Shown here one piece after another: positions 40,201 through 47,482 of a DNA stretch of 52,486 bases; within the stretch, counting starts at the first letter, position 1; each line of letters opens with the position of its first letter. Origin of the DNA: Gammaproteobacteria bacterium (GTDB lineage: Bacteria; Pseudomonadota; Gammaproteobacteria; Chromatiales; Chromatiaceae); assembly GCA_024227135.1 (NCBI GenBank), contig JAAELC010000133.1, forward strand, positions 1-52,486, written 5' to 3'. Both the position numbers and the translations under genes were made by a program. Below the pieces are notes generated by a model. The model made no database searches, was not told the DNA's origin, and saw nothing but the letters and a program-made list of their open reading frames with translations.

Positions 40201-40651
40201 GCGCATCCTGCTGTTTTTTCAACTCTTCCTTGCTTTGGGTGAGCCGGTAGGTCTGCTCAATAATCGCCAGATCCAGCTGGTCCTGGCTTAGCCGAGAGAC
40301 TTCCTGGAGAACCGCTGCATCAGGCCGGGTGGTGTCGGCGATATCCACCCGCAGTTCCTCGATACGTTCCGGCGCTCCTTTGACTTTTGCCACCAGGCGG
40401 GCAAATTCCTGCTTGACCCGGGTCGTCTCTTCCAGCCAGGTCAATGCTTGATCGTAGTGTCCGATAAGCGTGGGTTTGATGGACTCGGTGATATTTGGAT
40501 CTGATTCAACGGCACTCCTGGCGGTTTCCAGTTGCTTTGTTGTTACTTCAACTATGTCGGGTACCACAACCGATACGACATCGGGCGCGGAGCCGGCAAC
40601 CTGGGCGCCTGCCGATCCGATGCTCAAGAGAATCAACAACAGGCAGAGCAT
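37229..40651 (-). CDS. mscK: MscK/KefA-type mechanosensitive channel
   Basis: This is a very large MscS-superfamily channel of the inner membrane that opens under osmotic downshock. An N-terminal signal peptide (MLCLLLILLSIGSAGAQ) leads to a coiled-coil-rich periplasmic region (to about 470), many transmembrane helices (about 500-900), and the MscS pore domain (GFGLQEIVANFISG, then RPIRVGDRVTI). At 1140 residues it matches E. coli MscK. I start at the ATG 40649-40651, before the signal peptide. The open frame extends 107 codons further, but that part is translated from the palindromic repeat at 40699-40864 and is not real. The ribosome site is weak. It is followed at once by tpm. Confidence 0.9.
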   Translation of the reverse strand: MLCLLLILLSIGSAGAQVAGSAPDVVSVVVPDIVEVTTKQLETARSAVESDPNITESIKPTLIGHYDQALTWLEETTRVKQEFARLVAKVKGAPERIEELRVDIADTTRPDAAVLQEVSRLSQDQLDLAIIEQTYRLTQSKEELKKQQDALTQLLVGAKGLSEDIAARNSSLERIAVDLETPVPDESQALTQARILALKARRMLRQNELDLLKLKLGSTNTLTSLAQAERDALEGAISRKEPRLAALKERAQEVLEERVKDARAEAEEMQDRSAVLPPVIRVIAGENAQYRNDLEVLIEKEKRVIEGLERIRSGLEEIKTDFEQTRQRVDVVGPSVAIGKMLMRRRSDLPSVQSYRRTSAERVDEISHATDRQIDIDELLRERSDLTAVVSGVDKVLSPELSGGTRAAFLAEASQLARNRREALRELQSVYGRYIGKLTSLDLSERELVSLSGTFTDYIDEQLMWIPGTGIESLVEPSALGGVLLWYLSPSSWFQFVEDIHSLVFGRQGIVVLVILPFCALLLLRRQSRRMLVSIGERTRAIRTDSFLLTIRALGRTLVIVGAWPLLMVGFGWLLTRVPSEAAFTPLIANGMLKAGLILFSLGFLREICLPNGLGDKHLHWSKAVCEALVRELTWVLPFGVILGFLVAVSTGNLVPQSAQIAGQLAFIALMVIAVVFLYRLLRSQGALMLWEQENKPEGALIQLHFIWFPLIVMAPVALALTSALGYQYTAQSLAQQGEITFWFFVVLYLLRELLLRSLYIAERRLRYQDALRRRDELRAQREREEHQEEEGAPVIPVEIEQLDFDQLGEQAEQLIRAGYLFSAVIGTWLIWIDLLPALSFLNNTELPFQASRIVDGVAKQVPVTLGDLVVGLIIVLITILAAKNLPGILEITLLQRLPLDPGARYAITALSQYTIAGIGVFTAFSTLGLQWSSIQWLVAALSVGLGFGLQEIVANFISGIILLFERPIRVGDRVTISNTTGVVSRIRIRATTITNYDKQELLIPNKQIITGEVINWTLTDKVNRILLTIGVAYGTDVQRAMQLLVDAANENTEVISDPKPVASFEAFGDNALTLFLRAYLDDMDNRLTTITALHNAVNDKFNEAGIEISFPQRDIHLDTLKPLEVRISRNPGPLDGVSG

Positions 40652-40698
40652 CCCGGACAGCCATCGGAACAGCAAAGAATCAGCCGTAGCCACAGGGG

Positions 40699-40864
40699 TT
40701 AGGGCCGCGGAAATTAATAGGTATCCAGAAATTGCGCTGGATTTTGGTTCAGATTCAAGGCGTGGTAAGGGGCGCATAGCTATTCTATGCAACCTTTTCC
40801 ACAACGCAGAAGCTGGACCAAAAGACGAGCAAGACTGGATAATTGTTTTTTCCGCGGCCCTTAA
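40699..40864. repeat. Long palindromic repeat (copy B), about 165 bases
   Basis: The two halves are imperfect inverted repeats of about 80 bases. The ends are TTAGGGCCGCGG and CCGCGGCCCTTAA, and the tip is GCATAGCTATTCTATGC. A transcript would fold into one long hairpin. It resembles a palindromic miniature element. A decayed relative is at 9459-9582 in the opposite orientation. It lies between arnD and mscK, close to the mscK start, and so may affect read-through from the Arn operon into mscK and tpm. Confidence 0.75.
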
Positions 40865-40920
40865 ACCGAGGGAACCACCGAACCGACACCCCGCAGGATT
40901 AATTTTACTTCGCCCCATGT

Positions 40921-41817
40921 TCAGCTGCTCTGCACCGCCAGTTGACCTGACCGCCCCTCCACACGCCCCCACTTGATACGATGCCGGGGCAACGTTTCTC
41001 TATCGAGGGATTCGTAGGTATCCTCCAGGGCGCACACCGGGCTTTCCGATTGCTTCCATAGCAGCAACAGTTTTTCCATCACCGGCAGCATCTGCATCCC
41101 TTCCAGTTCGGCATGCAGGGTGTAGACATGCCCATGGGGCAACGGCAGGAGGCTCTCGGCATGAACCTGTTCATGAACGTTCTCTGCTGTAATCCCGTTG
41201 CGGCCGATCAGCTCATCCAGGGTGGGCAACGTGGTGGGTATCTGCAGGCAGTTTGACTCGACCCCGTCAAACAGGGGATAGAATGGGGATTTACCACGCA
41301 CATCGCTGGCATAAGGAAAACCGAGTTCATCCTCCAGGGCGAGGGTGTGCGGGTTCAACTGCCAGCCTGCGGCTCCGTGTACCCGGGCGGGGCGCCCGAA
41401 AACCTCCTGGAAGGCTTCCGCCGCACGCCGCATTTCCCGGCGGGTCCAGGACTCATCGCGATGCGCCACGAAATCCTGCCAGCGCACATGATCGTAGCAA
41501 TGGATCCCCACCTCATGTCCGGCGGCTTCGACGGCACGCATGATAGCTCCGGCCCGGCGTCCGATATGGGGTCCCGGCAGCAATACACCGTACATCAGTG
41601 TCTTGAGTCCATAATGGCTCGTAACCGAAGTTCGGCGCACTTTGCTCAGGAAACCGGGACGCAACACCCGGCGGATGGCCCGGCCGGTGTGATCAGGTCC
41701 CAGGCTGAATAGAAAGGTGGCACGGACCCGATGGCGTTCGAACAACTCGAGCAAGGGCGGCACGCCCTCTAACGTCCCGCGATATGTATCTACATCGACT
41801 TTCAGTGAAATGCCCAT
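40921..41817 (-). CDS. arnD: ArnD-like deformylase of the Ara4N lipid A pathway
   Basis: This is a NodB-type polysaccharide deacetylase. In this pathway it removes the formyl group from undecaprenyl-phosphate-4-formamido-arabinose on the cytoplasmic side. Motifs: KVDVDTYRGT with the metal Asp near the start, and GHEVGIHCYDHVRWQD, with metal and catalytic His. The ArnD-specific GLKTLMYGVLLPGPHIGRR segment is present. It is 298 residues and the last Arn gene of the operon, starting 15 bases after the decarboxylase stop. The palindromic repeat follows downstream. Confidence 0.93.
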   Translation of the reverse strand: MGISLKVDVDTYRGTLEGVPPLLELFERHRVRATFLFSLGPDHTGRAIRRVLRPGFLSKVRRTSVTSHYGLKTLMYGVLLPGPHIGRRAGAIMRAVEAAGHEVGIHCYDHVRWQDFVAHRDESWTRREMRRAAEAFQEVFGRPARVHGAAGWQLNPHTLALEDELGFPYASDVRGKSPFYPLFDGVESNCLQIPTTLPTLDELIGRNGITAENVHEQVHAESLLPLPHGHVYTLHAELEGMQMLPVMEKLLLLWKQSESPVCALEDTYESLDRETLPRHRIKWGRVEGRSGQLAVQSS

Positions 41818-41832
41818 CCACCCTGCCCCTGA

Positions 41833-42876
41833 TCAATCGTCCAGCAGTGCCTCAGCGGCGGTTACCTCATTCCGGTACGCCTCGAATATTTTGCGCAGCG
41901 CCTCTCTTACCGATACCTCAGGCGCCCAGTCGAGTTCCTCCCTGGTGTTGTCGATATAGGGTACCCGGGTCTGAATATCCTGGTAGCCCTTACCGTAATA
42001 CTCACCGGAAGATACTTCTGTGAGAACGGCCTTCTGCGCCCCGGCCTGGTATTCGGGAAATTCCGCCGCGATTTCCAGCATCAACTCCGCCAGCTCTCGC
42101 ACCGAGAGATCGTTATCCGGGTTCCCGATGTTATAGATGTTGCCATCCGCGCAGCCATCCCGATTCTCGATAATCCGCATCAACGCACTGACCCCATCGC
42201 TGAAGTCGGTAAAACTGCGGCGCTGCCTGCCACCATCCACCAACCGTATAGGCTCACCCCGGGCGATATGCCCCAGAAACTGGGTCACGACCCTTGAGCT
42301 GCCCTCTTTCGGGGTATGAATGCTGTCCAGGCCAGGCCCGATCCAGTTGAAGGGCCGGAACAAGGTGTATTTCAATCCGCGCTGCTGGCCGTAAGCGCTG
42401 ATCACCCGATCCAGAAGCTGCTTTGAGCAGGAATAGATCCATCGGGGCTTGGTCAGCGGACCAAGCACCAGCTTTGATTCGTAGGGGTGAAACTGGCTGT
42501 CCTCACACATCCCGTAGACTTCAGAAGTCGAAGGGAAAAGCACCCGTTTACCGTAGCGTACGCAGGCCCTGATGATCGGCAGATTGGCTTCGAAATCGAG
42601 TTCGAAGACCGACAGGGGATCGCTGACGTAAGTGGCCGGAGTGGCTATGGCCACCAGAGGCAGAATCAGGTCGCATTTTTTGACGTGATATTCGACCCAC
42701 TCATGATTGATGGTGATGTCACCCTCAAAGAAATGAAATCGCGGGTGATCTTCGAACTCCCCCACCCGCTCCGACTGCATGTCCATACCGAACACTTCCC
42801 AGTCGGTGGTATCCAGGATCCGACGGGACAAATGATGACCGATGAATCCGTTTACTCCGAGAATTAATATTTTCAT
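41833..42876 (-). CDS. arnA: UDP-glucuronate decarboxylase, C-terminal half of ArnA as a separate gene
   Basis: This NAD-dependent short-chain enzyme (347 residues) oxidises and decarboxylates UDP-glucuronate to UDP-4-keto-pentose. The NAD-binding motif GVNGFIGHHL is at the N-terminus; the catalytic STSEVYG and YSCSKQLLD (Tyr-xxx-Lys) segments follow. In E. coli this is the C-terminal domain of the fused ArnA. Here it is its own gene, three bases after the formyltransferase stop. Product and order match the fused enzyme, so it is functionally the same step. Confidence 0.93.
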   Translation of the reverse strand: MKILILGVNGFIGHHLSRRILDTTDWEVFGMDMQSERVGEFEDHPRFHFFEGDITINHEWVEYHVKKCDLILPLVAIATPATYVSDPLSVFELDFEANLPIIRACVRYGKRVLFPSTSEVYGMCEDSQFHPYESKLVLGPLTKPRWIYSCSKQLLDRVISAYGQQRGLKYTLFRPFNWIGPGLDSIHTPKEGSSRVVTQFLGHIARGEPIRLVDGGRQRRSFTDFSDGVSALMRIIENRDGCADGNIYNIGNPDNDLSVRELAELMLEIAAEFPEYQAGAQKAVLTEVSSGEYYGKGYQDIQTRVPYIDNTREELDWAPEVSVREALRKIFEAYRNEVTAAEALLDD

Positions 42877-42879
42877 GGC

Positions 42880-43836
42880 CTATGCCTCTGCGTTTCCTTT
42901 ACCTTGCTCTATCAAAAATTCACCCTTTGACAACCCCCGGAACCCTTGCTCATCGAGTGGGTGTCCGGATACCGTCAGTCGGGTCAGTTCTATTCGTTTC
43001 CCATCCGCGCAGTCCGCATAACAACGACCGGACTGCCAGTACATTTTCACTGTGTCCCCGGTACTGGCTTCACCCCGCCAGTAACTGCCCAGGATCATCA
43101 ACCGGGTGTCACCAATATCCGTAAAAGCACCGGGATAGGGCGGCGCCACGGCCCGGATAAGGTTGTGTATTTCCCAGGCCTTGCGCGACCAATCGATACG
43201 CCCATCCTCAGGACATCGCCCGCCAAAATAGCTGCCCTGTTTCAAATCCATGGGCTGCTCCCGGGCAGCACCCCGCAGCAAGTCGGGCAACACCTTCAGC
43301 AGCAGACTTTCTGCCGCGCACACCAGTTTCATAAACAGATCTTTTGCCGTGTCATTAGGAAGAATGGCAACGGCCTTCCGGCCCAGTATATGACCTGCAT
43401 CCGGTTTCAACTCCATCCGGTGCAGTGTCATGCCGCTCTCGGACTCCCCCTTGACCAGCGCCCAATTCACGGGCACCCGCCCCCGATAACTGGGCAGCAG
43501 TGAACCGTGCATGTTGTATGCCCCTTTGGCAGGTATTTGCAGCAGGGGAGCTTTCAACATGTGCCGGTAATAAAACGAGAAAATAAAATCAGGGCGACAG
43601 GCGCCGACCTGTTTCACTACCTGAGGGTCGTTGGGGTCATCCGGGGTGATCACCGGTATTCCCGCCAGCCTCGCCAGATCTGCAACACTTTCCCACCAGA
43701 TGTTTTCATCCCGGTCGTCCCTATGGGTAACAACCAGGGACACCGCCACTTTCCTGGCCAGCAGCGCGTTGAGACAGCGCACCCCCACTTGGTGATAAGC
43801 GAAAACAACAGCGCTCGGCGGGGACTCCCTGGTCAT
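42880..43836 (-). CDS. arnA: UDP-Ara4N formyltransferase, N-terminal half of ArnA as a separate gene
   Basis: This 10-formyl-tetrahydrofolate-dependent formyltransferase (318 residues) formylates UDP-4-amino-arabinose. The catalytic NMHGSLLPSYRG segment, the Asp in KPDAGHILG, and the FMT-type C-terminal domain are present. It corresponds to the N-terminal domain of the usual fused ArnA. Its start overlaps arnC by four bases. With the decarboxylase as the next gene it forms a split ArnA pair. Confidence 0.92.
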   Translation of the reverse strand: MTRESPPSAVVFAYHQVGVRCLNALLARKVAVSLVVTHRDDRDENIWWESVADLARLAGIPVITPDDPNDPQVVKQVGACRPDFIFSFYYRHMLKAPLLQIPAKGAYNMHGSLLPSYRGRVPVNWALVKGESESGMTLHRMELKPDAGHILGRKAVAILPNDTAKDLFMKLVCAAESLLLKVLPDLLRGAAREQPMDLKQGSYFGGRCPEDGRIDWSRKAWEIHNLIRAVAPPYPGAFTDIGDTRLMILGSYWRGEASTGDTVKMYWQSGRCYADCADGKRIELTRLTVSGHPLDEQGFRGLSKGEFLIEQGKGNAEA

Positions 43837-44819
43837 TCCGAGGAATCCCCTTCCCCCTGACTGTCGGTGCGTTTCAGAACGGCACGCACCAGATAACGGG
43901 GGCGCCCTCTGGACTGAACATAGATCCGCCCCACGTACTCACCCAGCAATCCGATCCCGAACAGCAATATGCCGATAAGGAAAAACACAATGGCAAAAAG
44001 CGTAAACACACCCTCGACTTCGGGCCCCACCACCAGACGCCTGATAGCCAGAAATATCACGAACGCAAACGACGCGATAGAGATGCCCACCCCGATCAGG
44101 GAAAACAACTGCAACGGCATCAGGGAAAAACCGGTCATCAAATCGAAATTGAGATGAATCAGTTTATAGAGTGGGTATTTGGACTCACCTGCTGCTCGCT
44201 CTTCATGTTCAACCACCACTTCCACGGGGTTGCCGGAATAGAGATAAGCGAGTGCCGGAATAAAGGTGTTGGCCTCTTCCGAGTTCAGGATGGCGTCGAT
44301 GATTTCCCGATCGTAACCGCGCAACATGCATCCCTGATCCGTCATCTGGATACTGGTGATACGCTCACGCAGACGATTCATCGCTTTGGAAGCCCAGTCC
44401 CGCCAGAGGCTGTCGCGGCGCTCCCGGCGAATGGTCCCGACGTAGTCGTGGCCCTCATCGAGTTTCACCAGCAGTTTGGCTATCTCCTCCGGTGGATTCT
44501 GGAGGTCCGCATCCAAGGTGATTACAAAACGTCCTGCCGCGTGCTCAAACCCGGCAAGAATTGCCGCATGCTGTCCGGCATTGGCGCGCAGGCAGACCAC
44601 CTGGGTCTCCTCCGGGCGTGCCTGATACTGCTTGCGTAACAGTGCAACCGAGCGATCACGACTCCCGTCGTCTACGAAAATCACTTCATAGCGACGCTCT
44701 AAGGCGTCCAGCGCCTGGTAAATCCTGGGGAACAGCGCGGGTAACACCGCCTCCTCGTTATAAACCGGTATCACCACCGATACATCCGGTGATTCAGCCG
44801 GTTGGGATAATCCGGTCAT
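43833..44819 (-). CDS. arnC: Undecaprenyl-phosphate Ara4-formyl-N transferase
   Basis: This GT2-family glycosyltransferase transfers formylated aminoarabinose to undecaprenyl phosphate. The N-terminal VVIPVYNEE, the VDDGSRD motif, and DADLQNPPEEI (metal-binding Asp residues) are present. Two transmembrane helices are near the C-terminus (about residues 235-300). At 328 residues it matches ArnC. It overlaps arnB upstream and the formyltransferase downstream by four bases each. A related dolichol-phosphate mannose-type transferase is an alternative, but the context fixes it. Confidence 0.93.
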   Translation of the reverse strand: MTGLSQPAESPDVSVVIPVYNEEAVLPALFPRIYQALDALERRYEVIFVDDGSRDRSVALLRKQYQARPEETQVVCLRANAGQHAAILAGFEHAAGRFVITLDADLQNPPEEIAKLLVKLDEGHDYVGTIRRERRDSLWRDWASKAMNRLRERITSIQMTDQGCMLRGYDREIIDAILNSEEANTFIPALAYLYSGNPVEVVVEHEERAAGESKYPLYKLIHLNFDLMTGFSLMPLQLFSLIGVGISIASFAFVIFLAIRRLVVGPEVEGVFTLFAIVFFLIGILLFGIGLLGEYVGRIYVQSRGRPRYLVRAVLKRTDSQGEGDSSE

Positions 44820-45937
44820 GACTCTGTACCCTGTAAAAGCGTCGCAAACGCAACGCAGACCCGATCCAGGTCCTGGTCGGTCATGGTCGGAAACAGAGGC
44901 AGGGTAAGCGTCTGCTCCCCGATGCGTTCTGCGTGGGGAAAGTCGCCGGGGCCATATCCCAGTTTGCGATAGAGCGAGAACAGATGCATGGCGGGATAGT
45001 GGATACCCGTACCCACACCCAGTGAACCCAATCGTTCCTGAAAGGCGGGCCTGGTGGTACCCAGCATCTCGAAATCCACGCAGACACAGAACATGTGCCA
45101 GCTGTGTCCGGGTGCATCTTCTGGCAGCAGCAATGCGCCATGCCGGGGCATATGAGCCAGATATCCCTCCGCCAGCTCCTTACGTCGCCAGTTGAACGCC
45201 TCCAGGCGCCCAAGCTGCACCAGTCCGATGGCGGCACCGACATCCGGCAGGTTCATCTTACCGCCCCACTCGGAAACATCCACCCCCCCCTGGGCATCCC
45301 TCTCGATACCATGAAAACGGACACGTTCGACACGTCGAATAAAGTCCCCGTCACTGCAGGCCAACGCTCCCCCCTCGATTGTGGTCATGTTCTTGTTGGG
45401 GTGGAAGCTGAAGCAGACCGGATTACCGGAACCGCCGATTCGGTGGCCATCGCCGAATCGGGTGCCAATGGCCTGAGCGGCATCTTCGATCACCAGCAGG
45501 CCCCGCTCTTTTGCCAGCTGGTGCAGCGGCAGCAGGTCGGCAGCACGTCCGGCAAAATGCACCGGCAATAAGACCCGGGTCCGCGAAGTAAGTGCCCGCT
45601 CCGCTCCTGATACCGACAGATTGCGGCTAACCAGATCCACATCCACGAAAACCGGGGTGGCTCCGACGCGTTTTACAACGTTGGCGGTGGCAACAAAACT
45701 CATGGCCGGAACAATCACTTCGTCTCCCGGCCCGACACCCCCGGCGATCAAGGCCGCCTCAAGGGCACTGGTACCGGAATTGAACGCCCTGACATCGACC
45801 CCGCCGCCGAGATAGTCGGCCAGTGCCCCCTCGAAGGCCGCTACTTTCGGCCCGGTAGCCAACCAGCCCGAGGACAGGACATCACTGACAGCCCGCTTTT
45901 CCTCATCGCCAAGAGTGGGGCGTGTAAAAGGCAACAT
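44816..45937 (-). CDS. arnB: UDP-4-amino-4-deoxy-L-arabinose aminotransferase
   Basis: This is a PLP-dependent DegT/DnrJ-type aminotransferase that makes UDP-Ara4N from the 4-keto sugar and glutamate. MLPFTRPTLGDEE starts the conserved protein, the FNSGTSALEAAL helix binds phosphate, and the PLP lysine is in SFHPNKNMTTIEGG. I start at 45937: CAGGAG is eight bases upstream, while the longer frame (from 46153) merely overlaps the transporter gene. The product is 373 residues, normal for ArnB. Confidence 0.94.
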   Translation of the reverse strand: MLPFTRPTLGDEEKRAVSDVLSSGWLATGPKVAAFEGALADYLGGGVDVRAFNSGTSALEAALIAGGVGPGDEVIVPAMSFVATANVVKRVGATPVFVDVDLVSRNLSVSGAERALTSRTRVLLPVHFAGRAADLLPLHQLAKERGLLVIEDAAQAIGTRFGDGHRIGGSGNPVCFSFHPNKNMTTIEGGALACSDGDFIRRVERVRFHGIERDAQGGVDVSEWGGKMNLPDVGAAIGLVQLGRLEAFNWRRKELAEGYLAHMPRHGALLLPEDAPGHSWHMFCVCVDFEMLGTTRPAFQERLGSLGVGTGIHYPAMHLFSLYRKLGYGPGDFPHAERIGEQTLTLPLFPTMTDQDLDRVCVAFATLLQGTES

Positions 45938-45939
45938 GT

Positions 45940-46311
45940 TCAACTCCTGGCCAGGATAAAGACACCGAGGATGATAATTCCCATTCCGCTGAGCCGGGCC
46001 AGGGTCATCACTTCGCCGAAAAGCGCCCAGGCGGCAAACGCATTGACCACATAGCCTATGGAAAGCATCGGGTAAGCAATACTCACATCGACCCGGGACA
46101 AAGCCAGTATCCAGATAATGACACTGATGCCGTAACAGAACAGCCCTACCCACAGCCAGGGCTCCGACATCAGACGAAGTGCGACGCTACCGGAATCCAC
46201 GAGACTCAGATCGATCGCCCCCATCCCTTTGACGCTGGCCTTCAAGGCCAGCTGGGCTGCTGCATTCAGCAGCACACCGACCAAAATCAGGGTAAAACTT
46301 AAGAGAGTCAT
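45940..46311 (-). CDS. Small multidrug-resistance-type transporter, ArnE/ArnF-like flippase subunit
   Basis: This 123-residue protein has four transmembrane helices (start LLSFTLILVGVLLNAAAQLALK, end GMGIIILGVFILA). It is SMR/EmrE-like, the class that includes the ArnE-ArnF pair that flips undecaprenyl-phosphate-Ara4N. Here only one such gene is present, at the head of the Arn operon and two bases from arnB, so it may act as a homodimer or with a partner elsewhere. Confidence 0.85.
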   Translation of the reverse strand: MTLLSFTLILVGVLLNAAAQLALKASVKGMGAIDLSLVDSGSVALRLMSEPWLWVGLFCYGISVIIWILALSRVDVSIAYPMLSIGYVVNAFAAWALFGEVMTLARLSGMGIIILGVFILARS

Positions 46312-46613
46312 GCATTCACCCCGGCGGGTTAGTGGAAATCCTCGCAGGTACTGCGCACGGACAGACCACGGATTGCTGTAAGAGCGGGAAAACCCTGCAA
46401 TGATAACTTCGGATAGCTGACAGCACCAGCGAAGAAAGGGCGAGCGAGCGACTCAGGGTATAGTATGGTTGGATTTACCCACAATCAGGGCGAACCCGGT
46501 TCGCCTCCCTTTTCATCTCCCGGGTTGACAATTCCCTGCTGGATGAGGCGGAACAAGGGGAAACGATTTGAGCAAGGGCGATGCTCCTGTCCAGGATCCC
46601 ACCGTAAAACCGA
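46312..46613. other. Gap between the Arn operon and the CYTH gene, with a perfect palindrome
   Basis: No gene is supported here. A palindrome GGCGAACCCGGTTCGCC lies at 46489-46505, about 110 bases beyond the CYTH gene stop. It has no T-run; it could be a regulator site for the Arn operon promoter, or a weak stem. The two short frames that cover the region are not convincing. The Arn operon must start within this gap, but I see no clear -35/-10 pair. Confidence 0.4.
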
Positions 46614-47375
46614 TCAGGATTCCTCTCCCAACTGCTCCACCAGGCTGACCAGGGCCAGCCGTGTTTTGGTGGACTGGGTACCATTCGGATCCAGGCCATG
46701 ACCGGCGAGAAATGCGGCAAACACCTCCCTGGCCACCACGGCCTCTTCCGGTGGACACTTGATCGACATCTCGAGCAACTGCCTGCCGTCCGGCAGTGTC
46801 CAGTATTCCGTGGTGATCCGGTAGGCCATGCCGGGGCGTTCGATATCCGCCCGCAGGGTATGTATCGGACCCAGTATCGCGATATCTTTTCGCTCGATTA
46901 CCCCCTCAGCGAATGCCCCAACCAACGCCTTCTGTTGCTTGGAAAAAAGCTCCGACGTATCCGACTTACCCCTGACCACTTTCTCGATAGCATCCTTTTT
47001 CTGTCCGACCTTGAGGGAGGCCGACATTACCACTTTTTCACCGACTACATCCGCCTCGATTTTAAATCCTTCCGTGTCGTGCCATTTTTTATCGACCTTG
47101 CCCGGTTTCACTGGCCGGATCTTGGCAACCGAGTCATCTTTGTCATCCTCGATCGCGCGTGCCCGTAACACCACCCCTGCGTTGAACAGATCCAGTTCCG
47201 GGGTATCGAAAAAGTAGATATCACGCCTTGCCGAATCCCGTCGTTCAATCGCCAGCGCATCCACGGCACGCCCTTCATCGCTCCTGGCGACAGTGATCTT
47301 TATTTCCACCTTGTCGGCACCCGCAATTCGGGACTCGAATGCCTCGCGCTCACCCTCGGTTACTTTAGTGGCCAT
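46614..47375 (-). CDS. CYTH-domain protein (triphosphate tunnel enzyme-like)
   Basis: This 253-residue protein has a CYTH-like pattern: an N-terminal KVEIKITV strand, the RRDIYFFDTPELDLFNAGVVLRAR segment with the family's DT...L...G..LR.R pattern, and further basic strands (KIRPVKPGK). CYTH enzymes hydrolyse triphosphates or make cyclic AMP inside a beta-barrel tunnel. The usual ExExK motif reads KxExK here, so the first glutamate is replaced. Function may differ, and the ligand is unknown. It stands after the large secreted protein gene on the same strand; GGGGAA precedes the ATG. Confidence 0.75.
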   Translation of the reverse strand: MATKVTEGEREAFESRIAGADKVEIKITVARSDEGRAVDALAIERRDSARRDIYFFDTPELDLFNAGVVLRARAIEDDKDDSVAKIRPVKPGKVDKKWHDTEGFKIEADVVGEKVVMSASLKVGQKKDAIEKVVRGKSDTSELFSKQQKALVGAFAEGVIERKDIAILGPIHTLRADIERPGMAYRITTEYWTLPDGRQLLEMSIKCPPEEAVVAREVFAAFLAGHGLDPNGTQSTKTRLALVSLVEQLGEES

Positions 47376-47437
47376 CAGTTTTGTTCCCCATACCCATTTG
47401 AATCAGCAGGGCGTCACCGGTGAAGACCACACGGATT

Positions 47438-47469
47438 TCCCATGCCAGCCGGTCCCGGCTGGCATGGGA
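47438..47469 (-). terminator. Strong hairpin after the secreted repeat protein gene
   Basis: TCCCATGCCAGCCGG and CCGGCTGGCATGGGA are perfect 15-base arms with a two-base centre, starting 14 bases after the stop of the large gene. No T-run follows on the minus strand, so it is not a textbook intrinsic terminator, but a stem this stable is likely to end or protect the transcript. Confidence 0.55.
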
Positions 47470-47482
47470 TTCACTGACCCCG

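Noticed and set aside
40652-40972. N-terminal extension of mscK in the longest open frame
   Set aside because: It is translated from the palindromic repeat and its flanks; the signal peptide begins only at 40651 and the protein then has the normal MscK length.
45938-46153. 72-codon extension before arnB
   Set aside because: It overlaps the transporter gene in another frame, and a ribosome site precedes the internal ATG.
46489-46505. Palindrome considered as the terminator of the CYTH gene
   Set aside because: It is about 110 bases beyond the stop and has no T-run, so I list it only as an unexplained palindrome in the gap.
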